Positions 41,573 through 50,968 of a DNA stretch of 64,000 nucleotides are shown piece after piece. A program made the translations under genes and the position numbers. The notes below the pieces were generated by a model. That model was not told the origin of the DNA. It was given only the letters and a program-made list of their open reading frames with translations, and did no database searches. The stretch lies in assembly GCF_050942425.1 (NCBI RefSeq), contig NZ_CP192063.1, positions 7,750,001 to 7,814,000 of the forward strand, in the 5' to 3' direction. Position 1 is the stretch's first letter. Every line of letters starts with the position of its first letter. Source of the stretch: Actinoallomurus sp050942425. GTDB taxonomy: Bacteria; Actinomycetota; Actinomycetes; Streptosporangiales; Streptosporangiaceae.

Positions 41573-44404
41573 GTGTCCAGGCTGAGCTCGCAGCCGATCG
41601 TCCTGGCGGTATGCGCGATGCTCGCCGCGGCGACGCCGGCCTCGGCGGCCGCCCGTACCGGGACCGCGCCGCCCCCGTCCGTCACCGTGGCGCAGAGCGC
41701 GACGTCGGCGGCGCCTTCGTCCGACGGCGAGCTGAACTCCGGCTGGAAGATCCAGTCCTCCGCCGTCGCGGGGGGCTCCGGGGCGACGATCTCCCGACCC
41801 GACTACGCGGTCGGCGGCTGGCTGCCGATCAGCCACCCGCAGACGGTGATGGCCGGGCTGCTCGAGAACGGGCGCTACCCGAACATCTTCTACTCCGACA
41901 ACCTGGCGAAGGTCCCCGCCGACCAGTTCAACGCGAACTGGTGGTACCGCGAGCAGCTGACCGTCCACCCGCGACGCGACGGCCGCACGTTCCTCATCAT
42001 GAACGGCGTCCTCGGCACGGCGGACCTGTGGGTCAACGGCACCAAGGTCGCCGACCGGTCGCAGCTCCAGGGCGCCTACTCCCGGCTGGAGTACGACATC
42101 ACCCCGTACGTCCGGGACGGCCAGAACGCCATCGCGCTCGACGTCGCCAAGAACGACAAGAAGACGTACCTGACCGACAGCCAGCTCGACTGGAACCCGG
42201 CCGCGCCGGACCAGAACACGGGTCTGCGCTTCGCGCCGCGGCTCGCCCAGGCCGGCCCGGTCTCCCTGCGGAACGTCCACGTCGTCCAGCACAACGCCGC
42301 GAACCTCAGCAGCTCCGACCTCACGGTAAAGGCCGACCTGCGCAACGACACCGACGCGGAGCGGAAGACGCGGCTGGATGCGACGATCAGCCACGGCGCG
42401 ACGCGCGTCGCCGTGTCGGCGGACGTCACGGTGCCCGCCAAGTCGACCCGGACGGTGACGCTGACGCCGGCGGACCACCGGTCGCTGCACCTGGCGCACC
42501 CCGCCGTCTGGTGGCCGTACCAGCTCGGCGCGCAGCCGCTGTACCACCTGACGGCGCGCGCGAGCGTCGACGGGCGGGCCTCGGACCGTACCGACGAGGA
42601 CTTCGGCATCCGTACCGTCACGTCGTCGCTGACGCCGGTGACCGCCGGCACGCACGCGTCGCACGGCTCGCGGCGGTTCGTCGTCAACGGCGTCCCGCTG
42701 GTGATCCGCGGTGGCGGCTGGTCGCCGGACATGTTCATGCGGTACGACCCGCGGAACATCCACGACCAGCTCTCCTACGTCAAGAACCTCGGGCTGAACA
42801 CCCTGCGCTTCGAGGGGAACCTGCCGCCGGACGACATGTTCGCCCAGATGGACCGCGAGGGCATCCTGGCCATGCCCGGCTGGCAGTGCTGCGACCGGTG
42901 GGAGGACCCCTCCTCCAAGTGGCCGGACGCGCTCAAGGCCAACGCCGGCAACCAGGCCACGCACGTCGCGCAGTGGCTGCGCGACCACCCGAGCGTCTTC
43001 ACGTTCTTCCAGGGCAGCGACGAGGCGCCCGACGCGGCCAAGGAGGCGATCTACCTGGCGGCGTTCGCGGCAGCGGACTGGTCGACGCCTCAGGTGTCGG
43101 CGGCGGAGTACAAGTCGTCGCCGAAGCTCGGCTCCTCGGGCTCGAAGGAGGGCCCGTACAACTACGTCCCGCCGGGCTACTGGTGGGCGAACGGTCCTGA
43201 GACGGCGAACCAGAAGGACCCGACCTACACCAACGCGGGCAGCGCCTGGGCGTACGACACCGAGACCAGCGCCGGCAACACCGTGCCGACCCAGGACTCG
43301 CTCAACCGGTTCCTGACGGCGGCGGACCAGCAGAAGGTGTGGGATCCGAGCACGGCGGGCGGGCCGGGCTCCGGCCCGGACATCTACCACGTCTTTCCGA
43401 AGTACAACGCCTATACGAAGACCGCCCGGATGGGGCAGTACAACACTCCGTTGTGGAATCGCTACGGACATTGGTCCGACATGGCGTCGTATCAGAAGAT
43501 CGCCCAGATGGGCGGGTACGAGGTCACGCGGGCGCAGTTCGAGGCATACCTCGGGCATTCGAAGGACGCGGTCAATCCCAGCACCGGCGTCATCTACTGG
43601 ATGCTCAACAAGGCCTGGCCGTCGCTGCACTGGAACCTGTACAACTACGACTTCGACCAGCCGGGCGTGTATTTCGGCGCCAAGAAGGCCGGCGAACCGG
43701 TGCACGTAATGTACGACTACGCGGGCAAGTCGATCAAGGTGGCGAACCTGACCAACACCGCGCAGTCCGGCCTGACCGCGACCGCGCGGTTCATCGACCT
43801 CGACGGCACCGTACGGGCGACGGCCCGGCAGGCCGTTCCGAGCCTCGCGAGCCAGGACGTGCGGACCGTACTGGCTCCGAAGGTCCCGGCGGGGATCTCC
43901 AAGACGTACTTCCTGGAGCTGACGCTGACCCGACCGGGCGCGACGGTGAGCCGGAACGTCTACTGGCTGTCGACGAAGACGGACGAGATCGACTGGTCCA
44001 AGACGCTCGGCGAGGGCAGTGGAGCGGTGTTCGCTCCGGGCGGCTACGCGGACCTGACGGGGCTGCGGAGCCTGCCCGCCGCGAAGATCCAGGCGTCCGC
44101 GTCGACCCGGCGGAACGGCGGAGAGGCGACCACCACGGTCACGATCCGCAACGTGGGGAGCAAGCCGGTGCCCACGGTGTTCACGCGTGCCGACGTGCGC
44201 CGGGGCAGGTCCGACGGCCACGCGCTGGGCGGTGACGACCAGGTCCTGCCGATCCAGTGGAGCGACAATGACGTCACCCTCTGGCCGGGCCAGAGCGCTA
44301 CCCTGACCGCGCGGTACCGCGTCGCGGACCTCCGGGGCGCGACGCCCGTCGTCGGGCTCACCGGCTGGAACCTCGCCGACCAGACCGTCCCCGCACGAGG
44401 CTGA
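41573..44404 (+). CDS. Secreted GH2 exo-beta-D-glucosaminidase (CsxA-like)
   Basis: GTG 41573 follows AGGAGGCGCC, a near-ideal ribosome site. The 943-aa product has a signal peptide (residues 1-26), a GH2 sugar-binding domain, an Ig-like domain and a TIM barrel. Candidates for the catalytic pair are E484 in FFQGSDEAPD and E564 in YDTETSAGN, matching CsxA-type enzymes rather than beta-galactosidases. GGGWSPDMFMRYDP and NTLRFEGNLPPDD are characteristic of this subfamily. It would remove GlcN from the ends of chitosan oligomers outside the cell. C-terminal beta domains follow from about residue 680. Divergent from the cellulase gene. Confidence 0.9.
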   Translation: MSRLSSQPIVLAVCAMLAAATPASAAARTGTAPPPSVTVAQSATSAAPSSDGELNSGWKIQSSAVAGGSGATISRPDYAVGGWLPISHPQTVMAGLLENGRYPNIFYSDNLAKVPADQFNANWWYREQLTVHPRRDGRTFLIMNGVLGTADLWVNGTKVADRSQLQGAYSRLEYDITPYVRDGQNAIALDVAKNDKKTYLTDSQLDWNPAAPDQNTGLRFAPRLAQAGPVSLRNVHVVQHNAANLSSSDLTVKADLRNDTDAERKTRLDATISHGATRVAVSADVTVPAKSTRTVTLTPADHRSLHLAHPAVWWPYQLGAQPLYHLTARASVDGRASDRTDEDFGIRTVTSSLTPVTAGTHASHGSRRFVVNGVPLVIRGGGWSPDMFMRYDPRNIHDQLSYVKNLGLNTLRFEGNLPPDDMFAQMDREGILAMPGWQCCDRWEDPSSKWPDALKANAGNQATHVAQWLRDHPSVFTFFQGSDEAPDAAKEAIYLAAFAAADWSTPQVSAAEYKSSPKLGSSGSKEGPYNYVPPGYWWANGPETANQKDPTYTNAGSAWAYDTETSAGNTVPTQDSLNRFLTAADQQKVWDPSTAGGPGSGPDIYHVFPKYNAYTKTARMGQYNTPLWNRYGHWSDMASYQKIAQMGGYEVTRAQFEAYLGHSKDAVNPSTGVIYWMLNKAWPSLHWNLYNYDFDQPGVYFGAKKAGEPVHVMYDYAGKSIKVANLTNTAQSGLTATARFIDLDGTVRATARQAVPSLASQDVRTVLAPKVPAGISKTYFLELTLTRPGATVSRNVYWLSTKTDEIDWSKTLGEGSGAVFAPGGYADLTGLRSLPAAKIQASASTRRNGGEATTTVTIRNVGSKPVPTVFTRADVRRGRSDGHALGGDDQVLPIQWSDNDVTLWPGQSATLTARYRVADLRGATPVVGLTGWNLADQTVPARG

Positions 44405-44746
44405 ACACGGTCCGCAACGTATTTCCTACTGCCCGGAAAGCTGGCCGGATCCGGACATAGGCACCGCCCGGCGCGACCTTACGAGTGAATGGACGGCTCT
44501 CTCAGCCGCCCATCGGCTCGAATGGCAGCACCGGGCGGTTCGCGGTCCACTTCCGGGAAATGGCCCGATGCCGGAAACGAGGCTGATTCGGGAGCGCGGT
44601 GTGACGATCTCATTCCGCTCCGCAAAGCCGACCTTCGCTGTGATGATTTTTCACGTTTTCCGCGCTCGAAAAGGTCACAGAAGCCCTACACTCCTCTCGC
44701 AATCCGGTTTCGATCACTAACGATCGTCCTCTGGAGAGGCAGGTCG
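44405..44746. promoter_or_regulatory. Intergenic region upstream of the LytM-like/haem/NuoF module
   Basis: This 342-bp gap has an AT-rich core at about 44635-44730, probably the promoter of the following three-gene unit. A short open stretch runs in frame into the next gene but has no SD and no family features. No operator or strong terminator was recognised. Confidence 0.4.
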
Positions 44747-45958
44747 ATGCCGAGGACTCACCGAAGGCACGGACGGCTCGGCCCCCCACGGCGCCGGAGG
44801 CCGGCGGCGTCGCTGGGCGACCGGGTCTCCGCCCTGGGCAGCGTGGTCGTCATCGCGGTGGGACTGATGCTCGCCGCGATCGTCGAGCAGGTCGTCATGC
44901 CGCCGTCCGCCCGGCACCCGGTCGCCGAACGACGCCGCGTCCACGCGACGCCCACGCGCACGCACCGTCCGGCCTCCGCCCATCCCTCACCGTCCCGGAT
45001 CCCGGTCAGCCCGGCGACTCAGCTGAGCCGGAAGGTGGAGAAGGTGGCACTCGCCGAGCGCAGCCCCATGGTCCGGCGCAACTACGGCGTCGGGACCCTG
45101 AACACCCCCATCGTGCGGCTGAGCAGGATGGACAGCCGTGACGACTGGGCGTTCGGTACCGCGACGATCCCCCCGCCATCGGATATGACGGTCATGCCGG
45201 AGTCATCCGTCTTTCTCGCGCAGATGACGGGGACCGGCTGGGACGTCGCCCTCGCCGGGACCCCGGAGTTCGCCGCCCTGCTGAAGAAGGCGCCGGCCTC
45301 CGTCGTGTCGGACGGCGAGCGGCCGGTGCTGGCGAAGTTCAGCGCGGCGGCCGACACGCCGCTCGACACGGGCCTCATGCTGCCGTGGGGCATCGGGCAG
45401 TCCTGGTCCCTCCTCGCCTCGGACAAGGGCGTGTCGGGCTTCGACGGCGGAGACGGGCGCGTCCTCGCCCCCGGCGACGGCCGGATCTACCGGCTGTGCT
45501 CCTCCGCGCCCGGCCACGGACTCGTGCTCCTGATCCACCCGAACGGGCTGGCGAGCGAGTACTACCAGCTCAGCGACGTCACGCGGGTGCGCGACGGCAG
45601 CCTCGTGAAGCGCGGCGACTACCTCGGCCGCACCGGCACCGAGCAGCCGTGCGGAGGCGGGGAGGCACCGCAGCGGATGGTCCGGTTCGCGCTCAGCGAC
45701 GCGGACGGCCCGATGCGCCTGGACCGGCTCCAGCTCGGCGGCTGGACCCTGCGGGAGACGCCGGCGGCGACCTTCGCCGAGCGCGCCGGTGTCCGCGTCG
45801 ACGCGGACAACCCGCTGCTCAACTTCGGCGTGATGCCGACCTCACCGGCCGTACCGTCCGGGAGCCCCTCCCCCTCCGGCACGCCGAAGTCCGGTTCGCC
45901 GAGCGTGCGGGTCCCGAACCTCCCCCTCCCCGGTGAGAGCCCCAATGGCAGCCTCTGA
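44747..45958 (+). CDS. Membrane-anchored LytM/M23-fold protein lacking zinc ligands
   Basis: ATG 44747 follows GGAGAGG by seven bases. The 403-aa product has a basic N terminus, one transmembrane helix (residues about 30-52) and a proline-rich linker. A LytM-like fold covers residues about 215-345: GGDGRVLAPGDGRIYRLCSS, LLIHPNGLASEYYQLSDV, GSLVKRGDYLGRTG and MVRFALSDADG. The HxxxD and HxH residues that bind zinc in active M23 peptidases are absent (MVR replaces HxH, YYQLS replaces YxHLS). It is probably a peptidoglycan-binding or activating pseudoenzyme. Its end overlaps the next gene by 14 bp. Confidence 0.65.
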   Translation: MPRTHRRHGRLGPPRRRRPAASLGDRVSALGSVVVIAVGLMLAAIVEQVVMPPSARHPVAERRRVHATPTRTHRPASAHPSPSRIPVSPATQLSRKVEKVALAERSPMVRRNYGVGTLNTPIVRLSRMDSRDDWAFGTATIPPPSDMTVMPESSVFLAQMTGTGWDVALAGTPEFAALLKKAPASVVSDGERPVLAKFSAAADTPLDTGLMLPWGIGQSWSLLASDKGVSGFDGGDGRVLAPGDGRIYRLCSSAPGHGLVLLIHPNGLASEYYQLSDVTRVRDGSLVKRGDYLGRTGTEQPCGGGEAPQRMVRFALSDADGPMRLDRLQLGGWTLRETPAATFAERAGVRVDADNPLLNFGVMPTSPAVPSGSPSPSGTPKSGSPSVRVPNLPLPGESPNGSL

Positions 45959-46850
45959 GCGGGTCTCCGGCCCGCGGCACGCCCCCCGGGAGACCGGGGC
46001 GCGGCGCCGCCGGGCGCGGGACCGTCCCCCCCGAAGACCCGGCCGCGCCCGGGCGACGCTGGTCACGCTGCTGCTCCTCGCCTTCGTGCTGGTGGTCGGC
46101 CGGACGTCGCAGGGCGCCGCCCTGGTCGTGCGGCTCCGGGCGTTCCTGGAGTTCTACGTCGGCGTGTTCGCGCTCCTGGCGGCGACCGCCGCGGTCGTCG
46201 CCGGCGTGGCCGCCGCGCAGCGGACCCTGCCGATCGGCCTGCGCATCCTCGCCCAGGGCGCCCACCGCGCGACCGCGGTGATGGCCGTCGGCTTCCTCGC
46301 CACGCACATCGTCTTGAAGGTCATGGAGGCGCACGCGAGCGTGCTGGACGCGTTCCTGCCCTTCACCGGCCACGGGCGCCGCGCCGTCCTGGTCGGCCTG
46401 GGCACCATCGCGGGCGACCTGCTGGTCGTCATCCTCGGCACCGGGGTGCTGCGCGGCCGTTTCGTCGGCATCACCCGGCCGTGGATGTGGCGCACCGTGC
46501 ACGCGCTCGCGTACGTGATGTGGCCCCTGGCGATCGTCCACGGTCTGATGGCGGGCCGTCCACCGAAGGCCTGGGTCACGTGGAGCTACATCGTCTGCGC
46601 CGTCCTGGTACTGATCGCGGCGACGGGCCGGCTGCCGCGCCTGGCCCGGGACCGGCGCATGCTCCGCGCCCGCAAGGTCCGGGGCGACGGCCGGGTGACG
46701 GGCGGCGACGATGGACCGCGCCACGGCGGCGCCGACCCCCGCGTCGACGCGAGCACCAGGAGCTCCGCGGACAACGGCGAACTGCCCGACGAGGAGTTCT
46801 GGGCGGCGCTGCGCGCGGAGACCGCGCCGTGGCTCGGTGACCGCAAATGA
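45945..46850 (+). CDS. Ferric reductase-like / cytochrome b-type transmembrane protein
   Basis: The 301-aa product has an arginine-rich N terminus, then about six helices (LVTLLLLAFVLVV; FYVGVFALLAATAAVVAGVA; RATAVMAVGFLATHIVLKVM; VGLGTIAGDLLVVILGTGVL; TVHALAYVMWPLAIVHGLMA; YIVCAVLVLIAATG). Histidines in AQGAHRATAVMAVGFLATHI and RTVHALAYVMWPLAIVHGL sit at helix positions suited to two b haems. The soluble C-terminal tail is acidic. ATG 45945 lies inside the previous gene and the stop overlaps the next start as ATGA, so all three are translationally coupled. It could pass electrons across the membrane from the NuoF-like protein. Confidence 0.75.
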   Translation: MAASERVSGPRHAPRETGARRRRARDRPPRRPGRARATLVTLLLLAFVLVVGRTSQGAALVVRLRAFLEFYVGVFALLAATAAVVAGVAAAQRTLPIGLRILAQGAHRATAVMAVGFLATHIVLKVMEAHASVLDAFLPFTGHGRRAVLVGLGTIAGDLLVVILGTGVLRGRFVGITRPWMWRTVHALAYVMWPLAIVHGLMAGRPPKAWVTWSYIVCAVLVLIAATGRLPRLARDRRMLRARKVRGDGRVTGGDDGPRHGGADPRVDASTRSSADNGELPDEEFWAALRAETAPWLGDRK

Positions 46851-48322
46851 TGGACTACCGGTACGTGGGGCCGCCGCGCCTCGGCCGCGGACTCCACCGT
46901 CACCAGCGGATCGACCAGACCGCACACCGGGAGATCCACGGGGAGTTCCGGCGGCGGAGCGTGCGCGAGCTGATCGCGCTGGCGGAGAAGGTCGACCTGC
47001 GCGGCCGAGGCGGCGCCGCCTTCCCCTTCGCCCGCAAGGTCAAGGCGGTGGTCTCGGCCGCCCGCCGCCAGGACGCCCAGACCGTGGTCCTCGTCAACGC
47101 CACCGAGGGTGAGCCCGCCAGCGCCAAGGACAAGCTGCTGATGGCCCGCACCCCGCACCTCATCCTGGACGGCGCGATGCTCGCCGCCCTCGCGCTCGGC
47201 GCCCGCGAGGTCGTCATCGGCGTGACCGACGGCGGCCGGGCCGGCCGGTCCATCCGCAGCGCGGTCGTGGAGAGCAACCTCGGCGGGTTCATCCGCGTCG
47301 TCCGGCTGCCGGAACGCTTCGTCACCGGTGAGGGCGGCGCGCTCGTCAACGGCGTCAACGGCAATCCCGCGCTCCCGCCGGGCCGCAAGGTACGGGCCGC
47401 GGAGCGTGGCGTGGACGGACTGCCCACCCTGCTGTCCAACGCCGAGACGTTCGCCCAGCTCGCGCTGCTCTCCCAGCTCGGGCCGGACCTGTACGCGGCG
47501 ATCGGGACCGCCGAAGAGCCCGGGACCGTCCTCATGACCGTCTGGGGATCCAGCGGACGGCCGGTCGTCGTCGAGGCCCCCGCCGGCACCCCGCTGTTCC
47601 AGGTGCTCGACCTGTGCCGGGCGGACGTCGGCCAAGGTGTCCTGATGGGCGGCTACCACGGCGCGTGGCTCCCGCCCGCCGCCGCCAACCGGGCGCTGGT
47701 GTCGCGGGAGGACATCGCCAAGGCCGGCGCGAGCCTGGGTGCGGGCATCATCCTGCCGCTCGCCCCGGACGTGTGCCCGCTCGGCGAGGTCGCCCGGGTC
47801 GCCGCCTACATGGGCCTGGAAACCGCCGGGCAGTGCGGCCCCTGCCGCCTCGGGCTGCCCGCCCTCGCTCGGTCGCTGCGCGCGCTGGCGGAGGGCGACT
47901 CGCGGTCCGACGCCCTGTCGGCCGTACGGCAGGGCATGCAGGTCGTGAAGGGACGCGGGGCCTGCCATCACCCGGACGGCACGTCCCGCTTCATCGCCTC
48001 GGCCCTCGAGGTGTTCGCAGAGGACGTCACGGTCCACCTGGCCGACGGGACCTGCGGCCGGCCGGTACGCGGCCTGCTGCCGATCGACGGCGAAGAGGCG
48101 GCCGCGGAAGAGGTCGAGGACACCGGGCTGCGGCTGACGGTGGACTGGGCCCGCTGCGCCGGGCACGGCCTGTGCGGGCACCTCGTCCCCGACCTCGTGA
48201 GCCTGGACGAGTTCGGCTTCCCGGTCGTCGAGAGCAAGACGGTGCCGCAGCGGCTGCTCCGGCAGGCCCACCAGGCGATCGACATGTGCCCCGCCCTCGC
48301 CCTGCGCCTCAAGAACCCGTGA
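46847..48322 (+). CDS. NuoF-like NADH-binding Fe-S flavoprotein with C-terminal ferredoxin
   Basis: The 491-aa product has the FMN/NADH region (VDLRGRGGAAFPFARKVKAV, VLVNATEGEPASAKDK), an SLBB-like segment (VVEAPAGTPLFQVLDLCRAD) and the NuoF [4Fe-4S] motif ETAGQCGPCRLGLPAL with a further cysteine in GRGACHHPDG. Residues about 425-491 form a one-cluster ferredoxin (LTVDWARCAGHGLCGHLVPD ... IDMCPALAL), not present in standard complex I NuoF. It would take electrons from NAD(P)H and deliver them to the haem-type membrane protein. It is not part of a nuo operon. Confidence 0.85.
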   Translation: MMDYRYVGPPRLGRGLHRHQRIDQTAHREIHGEFRRRSVRELIALAEKVDLRGRGGAAFPFARKVKAVVSAARRQDAQTVVLVNATEGEPASAKDKLLMARTPHLILDGAMLAALALGAREVVIGVTDGGRAGRSIRSAVVESNLGGFIRVVRLPERFVTGEGGALVNGVNGNPALPPGRKVRAAERGVDGLPTLLSNAETFAQLALLSQLGPDLYAAIGTAEEPGTVLMTVWGSSGRPVVVEAPAGTPLFQVLDLCRADVGQGVLMGGYHGAWLPPAAANRALVSREDIAKAGASLGAGIILPLAPDVCPLGEVARVAAYMGLETAGQCGPCRLGLPALARSLRALAEGDSRSDALSAVRQGMQVVKGRGACHHPDGTSRFIASALEVFAEDVTVHLADGTCGRPVRGLLPIDGEEAAAEEVEDTGLRLTVDWARCAGHGLCGHLVPDLVSLDEFGFPVVESKTVPQRLLRQAHQAIDMCPALALRLKNP

Positions 48323-48408
48323 CGGTCCGCTGACGGGCAGGCGCGTAAGCCGGGCGGCCACCGCACAGGCGACCGATCAGCGGGTAAGTCAGGGGCACCC
48401 CGAACGGG

Positions 48409-49248
48409 TCACCGGGCCCATACCTCCTTGGCGTACGCTTCCAACCCGCGAGGCGGGTTCCCGGTGAGCCGGTGAAGGTCGTCGGTGACGGTCGCGTACA
48501 CGCCGGTCCTGACCTCCTCGAACAGGTGCAGCATGTGATCGATCCAGGCATCGGGACGGCCTGACCTGGCGAAGTAGGCACGGTGTTGTGGCACCGTGGC
48601 CGGGACGTGACGGATCAGGCGGCCGGAGGCCGTGGCCAGCACCTCGGCGACGCGGCCGAACGTGATCGCCTCCGGGCCGGTGATGGTGTAGCACCGCCCG
48701 TCGTGGCCGTCCTCCGTCAGCACGGCGACGGCTGCGGCGGCGACGTCCCGGGCGTCGACGAAACCGACCAGGCCGTCACCACTGGAGGCGTACAGTTCGC
48801 AGTCCTCGCGGAGCGCCCGAGCGAACACCCATTCGTCCTCGTCGAAGTTCTGCAGCAGCCAGCTCGGCCGCAGGATCGTCCATGCCCTTCCGGAGTGCTG
48901 CACCGCCAGCTCCACGGCGCGCCGCGGCGTATCGGCCGGAGTGCGTCCGACGGCGGCTACGGACATGAACACCACGCGGCGCGCCCGCGGAGCCGATGCG
49001 ATCAATCGGGCGAAGAGCCGATCGGCGTGGGGATCGCTGTCCAGGCCCTTGAGGAACAGAGTGTCGGCGTCGCCCAGCGCCGGCTCCCAGGTGGTCTGAT
49101 CGTGCCAGTCGAACAGCACCGGCGTCACTCCGGGCGACGGCTCGCCAGGATGGCGGCCTGCCGCGCGTACCGGCACTCCGGCGGCCGCCAGTGCCTCGAC
49201 CACGCGCCGTCCGGCCTTGCCCGTGGCGCCTTCGACCCATACCGTCAT
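48409..49248 (-). CDS. NmrA-like NAD(P)-binding protein
   Basis: The 279-aa product starts MTVWVEGATGKAGRRVVEAL with the GATGKAG loop. VVFMSVAAVGRT, AVQHSGRAWTILRPSWLLQN and FVDARDVAAAAVAVLTEDGH fit the NmrA/QorB-type family. Its substrate is unknown. ATG 49248 follows GAGGAGGAG. It is divergent from an AraC-type regulator gene across 131 bp, which suggests that the regulator controls it. Confidence 0.85.
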   Translation of the reverse strand: MTVWVEGATGKAGRRVVEALAAAGVPVRAAGRHPGEPSPGVTPVLFDWHDQTTWEPALGDADTLFLKGLDSDPHADRLFARLIASAPRARRVVFMSVAAVGRTPADTPRRAVELAVQHSGRAWTILRPSWLLQNFDEDEWVFARALREDCELYASSGDGLVGFVDARDVAAAAVAVLTEDGHDGRCYTITGPEAITFGRVAEVLATASGRLIRHVPATVPQHRAYFARSGRPDAWIDHMLHLFEEVRTGVYATVTDDLHRLTGNPPRGLEAYAKEVWAR

Positions 49249-49307
49249 CGCGTTCTCCTCCTCGGATGTCGATCACCCGTACGGACGCCACGATAGGCAC
49301 GGCAGGC

Positions 49308-49353
49308 GAGACGCATAATGGCTCAGAATCTCTATTCATTGTCTGTGCGTCTC
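49308..49353. promoter_or_regulatory. Inverted repeat in the AraC/NmrA divergent promoter region
   Basis: GAGACGCA (49308-49315) and TGCGTCTC (49346-49353) are perfect inverted repeats 30 bases apart, about three helical turns. The intervening DNA is AT-rich and should contain the promoter. The position suits binding by the AraC-type regulator encoded from 49380. Confidence 0.45.
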
Positions 49354-49379
49354 ATCGGCGCTGACGTTACCGTCACACC

Positions 49380-50375
49380 GTGGACGTACTCGCGGACATC
49401 CTGACCGCCATCCGCGTCGGGCGGCCGGTCGCGGCGCACACTCAGGCGGACGCACCCTGGGGACTGCGCTTCGACCACGTCACCGGCGCCGCCTTCCACG
49501 TCGTTCTCGAGGGCACGTGCCGGCTGACCCCGCTGCCCGACCGGCGGGACCGGCAAGGGCCCGGCGAAGACACGGGATTCGAACCCGTCGCCCTCGGCCC
49601 TGGGGACGTGGTGCTGCTGTGCCGCGGTCTGCCGCACACGCTGGCATCCTCGCCCGGGGCGCCCCTCACCGGCTTCTCGCCGCAACGGGAGTTCGCCTCC
49701 GCGCCGTACGGTCGGATGACCGTGCCCGGCCACGGCCCGCGCTCGACGATCGTGTGCGGCGCCTATCGGCTGGAGCGGAGGCAGCCGCATCCGTTGCTGC
49801 GCGACCTGCCCGAGGTTCTGCATCTGCCCGCACTACCGGGCCGTCACACCGGCCTACGGGCGATGGTCGAGTTGCTCAGCGAGGAACTGCGGACAGGGCC
49901 GTCCGGCGCGGCGGCGGTGGTCCCGTCGCTGGTGGACGCTCTCCTGGTGTACATGCTCCGCGCCTGGCTGCGTGAGTCCGACGGTGCCTCCGGCTGGTCC
50001 GCGGCGCTCGCCGACCCGGTGACCTCCCGGGCGCTCGCCGCCATGCACACCGAACCCGCGTACCCGTGGACCGTCGAGCGGCTCGGCGCCGTGGCAGGCC
50101 TGTCTCGTGCCGCGTTCGCCCGCCGGTTCACCACCCTCGCCGGGGAGGCGCCGCTGACGTACCTCACCCGCTGGCGGATGACCGTCGCCGCCCGGCTGCT
50201 GCGCGACACCGACCACACCCTCGCGCAGATCGCCAAGGACGTCGGGTACGGTTCCGCGTTCGCCTTCGCAAAAGCCTTCCGTCGCGAATACGCCACCACA
50301 CCGGGCGGCTTCCGCACCTCGATCCGGACCGGCACGGAACGAAGCGCTCCTGATCACTCCGGTCGACCGGAGTGA
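49380..50375 (+). CDS. AraC-family regulator with N-terminal cupin domain
   Basis: The 331-aa product has a cupin_6-type sensor (residues 1-175: LRFDHVTGAAFHVVLEGTCR, PVALGPGDVVLLCRGLPHTL) and two helix-turn-helices (WTVERLGAVAGLSRAAFARR; TLAQIAKDVGYGSAFAFAKA). It is divergent from an NmrA-like gene. In the cupin loop, RDRQGPGEDTGFEP looks like an insertion and its DNA contains a tRNA T-arm-like stretch at 49571-49590. GTG 49380 has no SD. Confidence 0.9.
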   Translation: MDVLADILTAIRVGRPVAAHTQADAPWGLRFDHVTGAAFHVVLEGTCRLTPLPDRRDRQGPGEDTGFEPVALGPGDVVLLCRGLPHTLASSPGAPLTGFSPQREFASAPYGRMTVPGHGPRSTIVCGAYRLERRQPHPLLRDLPEVLHLPALPGRHTGLRAMVELLSEELRTGPSGAAAVVPSLVDALLVYMLRAWLRESDGASGWSAALADPVTSRALAAMHTEPAYPWTVERLGAVAGLSRAAFARRFTTLAGEAPLTYLTRWRMTVAARLLRDTDHTLAQIAKDVGYGSAFAFAKAFRREYATTPGGFRTSIRTGTERSAPDHSGRPE

Positions 50376-50472
50376 GGTGTTCGAGCGCGTGACCTTCCCG
50401 TGGGGACCTCGGGTCGTCGTATCGGGCGCTGGCCGGATCCAGCCCGAGCCGTGTCTCGCACCGAGAGCCGGA

Positions 50473-50946
50473 TCAGCCGGTCCGGCCTTCCCGTTCGGCG
50501 AGGTGGTCGGCGAGGGTCCGGCTGATGGTGCCGAGCCATTGGACCTGCTCGGGGTCGAGCGCGTCGAACAGCGCGCCCCGTACGGCCTCGACATGTCCCG
50601 GCGCGGCGGTGGCCAGGGCGGCGAAGCCCTCGTCGGTGAGGACGGCGAGCTGACCGCGCTTGTCGGTCGGGCAGTCCTCGCGGCGCACCCAGCCGCGCTC
50701 CTCGAGCCGCGCGATCGCGTGCGACAGCCGGCTCGCGGAGACGCGGAGACCGTCGGCGAGAACGGACATGCGCAACGCCCGGTCGGGGGTGTCCGAGAGC
50801 CGGACCAGGATCTCGTAGTAGGCGTGCGGCATTCCGGAGTCACGACGGAGCTGCGCGTCGACCGCGTCGAGCAGCAGCCGGTGCGCGTTCAGGTAGGCCC
50901 GCCAGGTGCGCTGCTCGTCGGGGCTCAGCCATCGTGGTTCGCTCAT
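50473..50946 (-). CDS. MarR-family transcriptional regulator
   Basis: The 157-aa product has the MarR winged helix: MPHAYYEILVRLSDTPDRAL, RMSVLADGLRVSASRLSHAI and RLEERGWVRREDCPTDKRG with the wing DKRGQLAVLTDEG. It is divergent from a DoxX gene and the 89-bp space between holds two TTGA-N4-TCAA sites, so autoregulation with repression of doxX is likely. ATG 50946 has no strong SD; a GTG lies two codons upstream. Confidence 0.9.
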   Translation of the reverse strand: MSEPRWLSPDEQRTWRAYLNAHRLLLDAVDAQLRRDSGMPHAYYEILVRLSDTPDRALRMSVLADGLRVSASRLSHAIARLEERGWVRREDCPTDKRGQLAVLTDEGFAALATAAPGHVEAVRGALFDALDPEQVQWLGTISRTLADHLAEREGRTG

Positions 50947-50968
50947 CAGCACGATTCTAGCCGGGTTG

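Noticed and set aside
44640..44670. CRP-like site TGTGATGATTTTTCACG
   Set aside because: The spacer is seven rather than six bases and the second half-site is imperfect; no support from neighbouring genes.
49555..49640. Possible tRNA gene on the minus strand inside the AraC gene
   Set aside because: Only the T-arm matches; no D-arm, anticodon arm or paired acceptor stem is found within 90 bases, and the DNA is coding on the plus strand.
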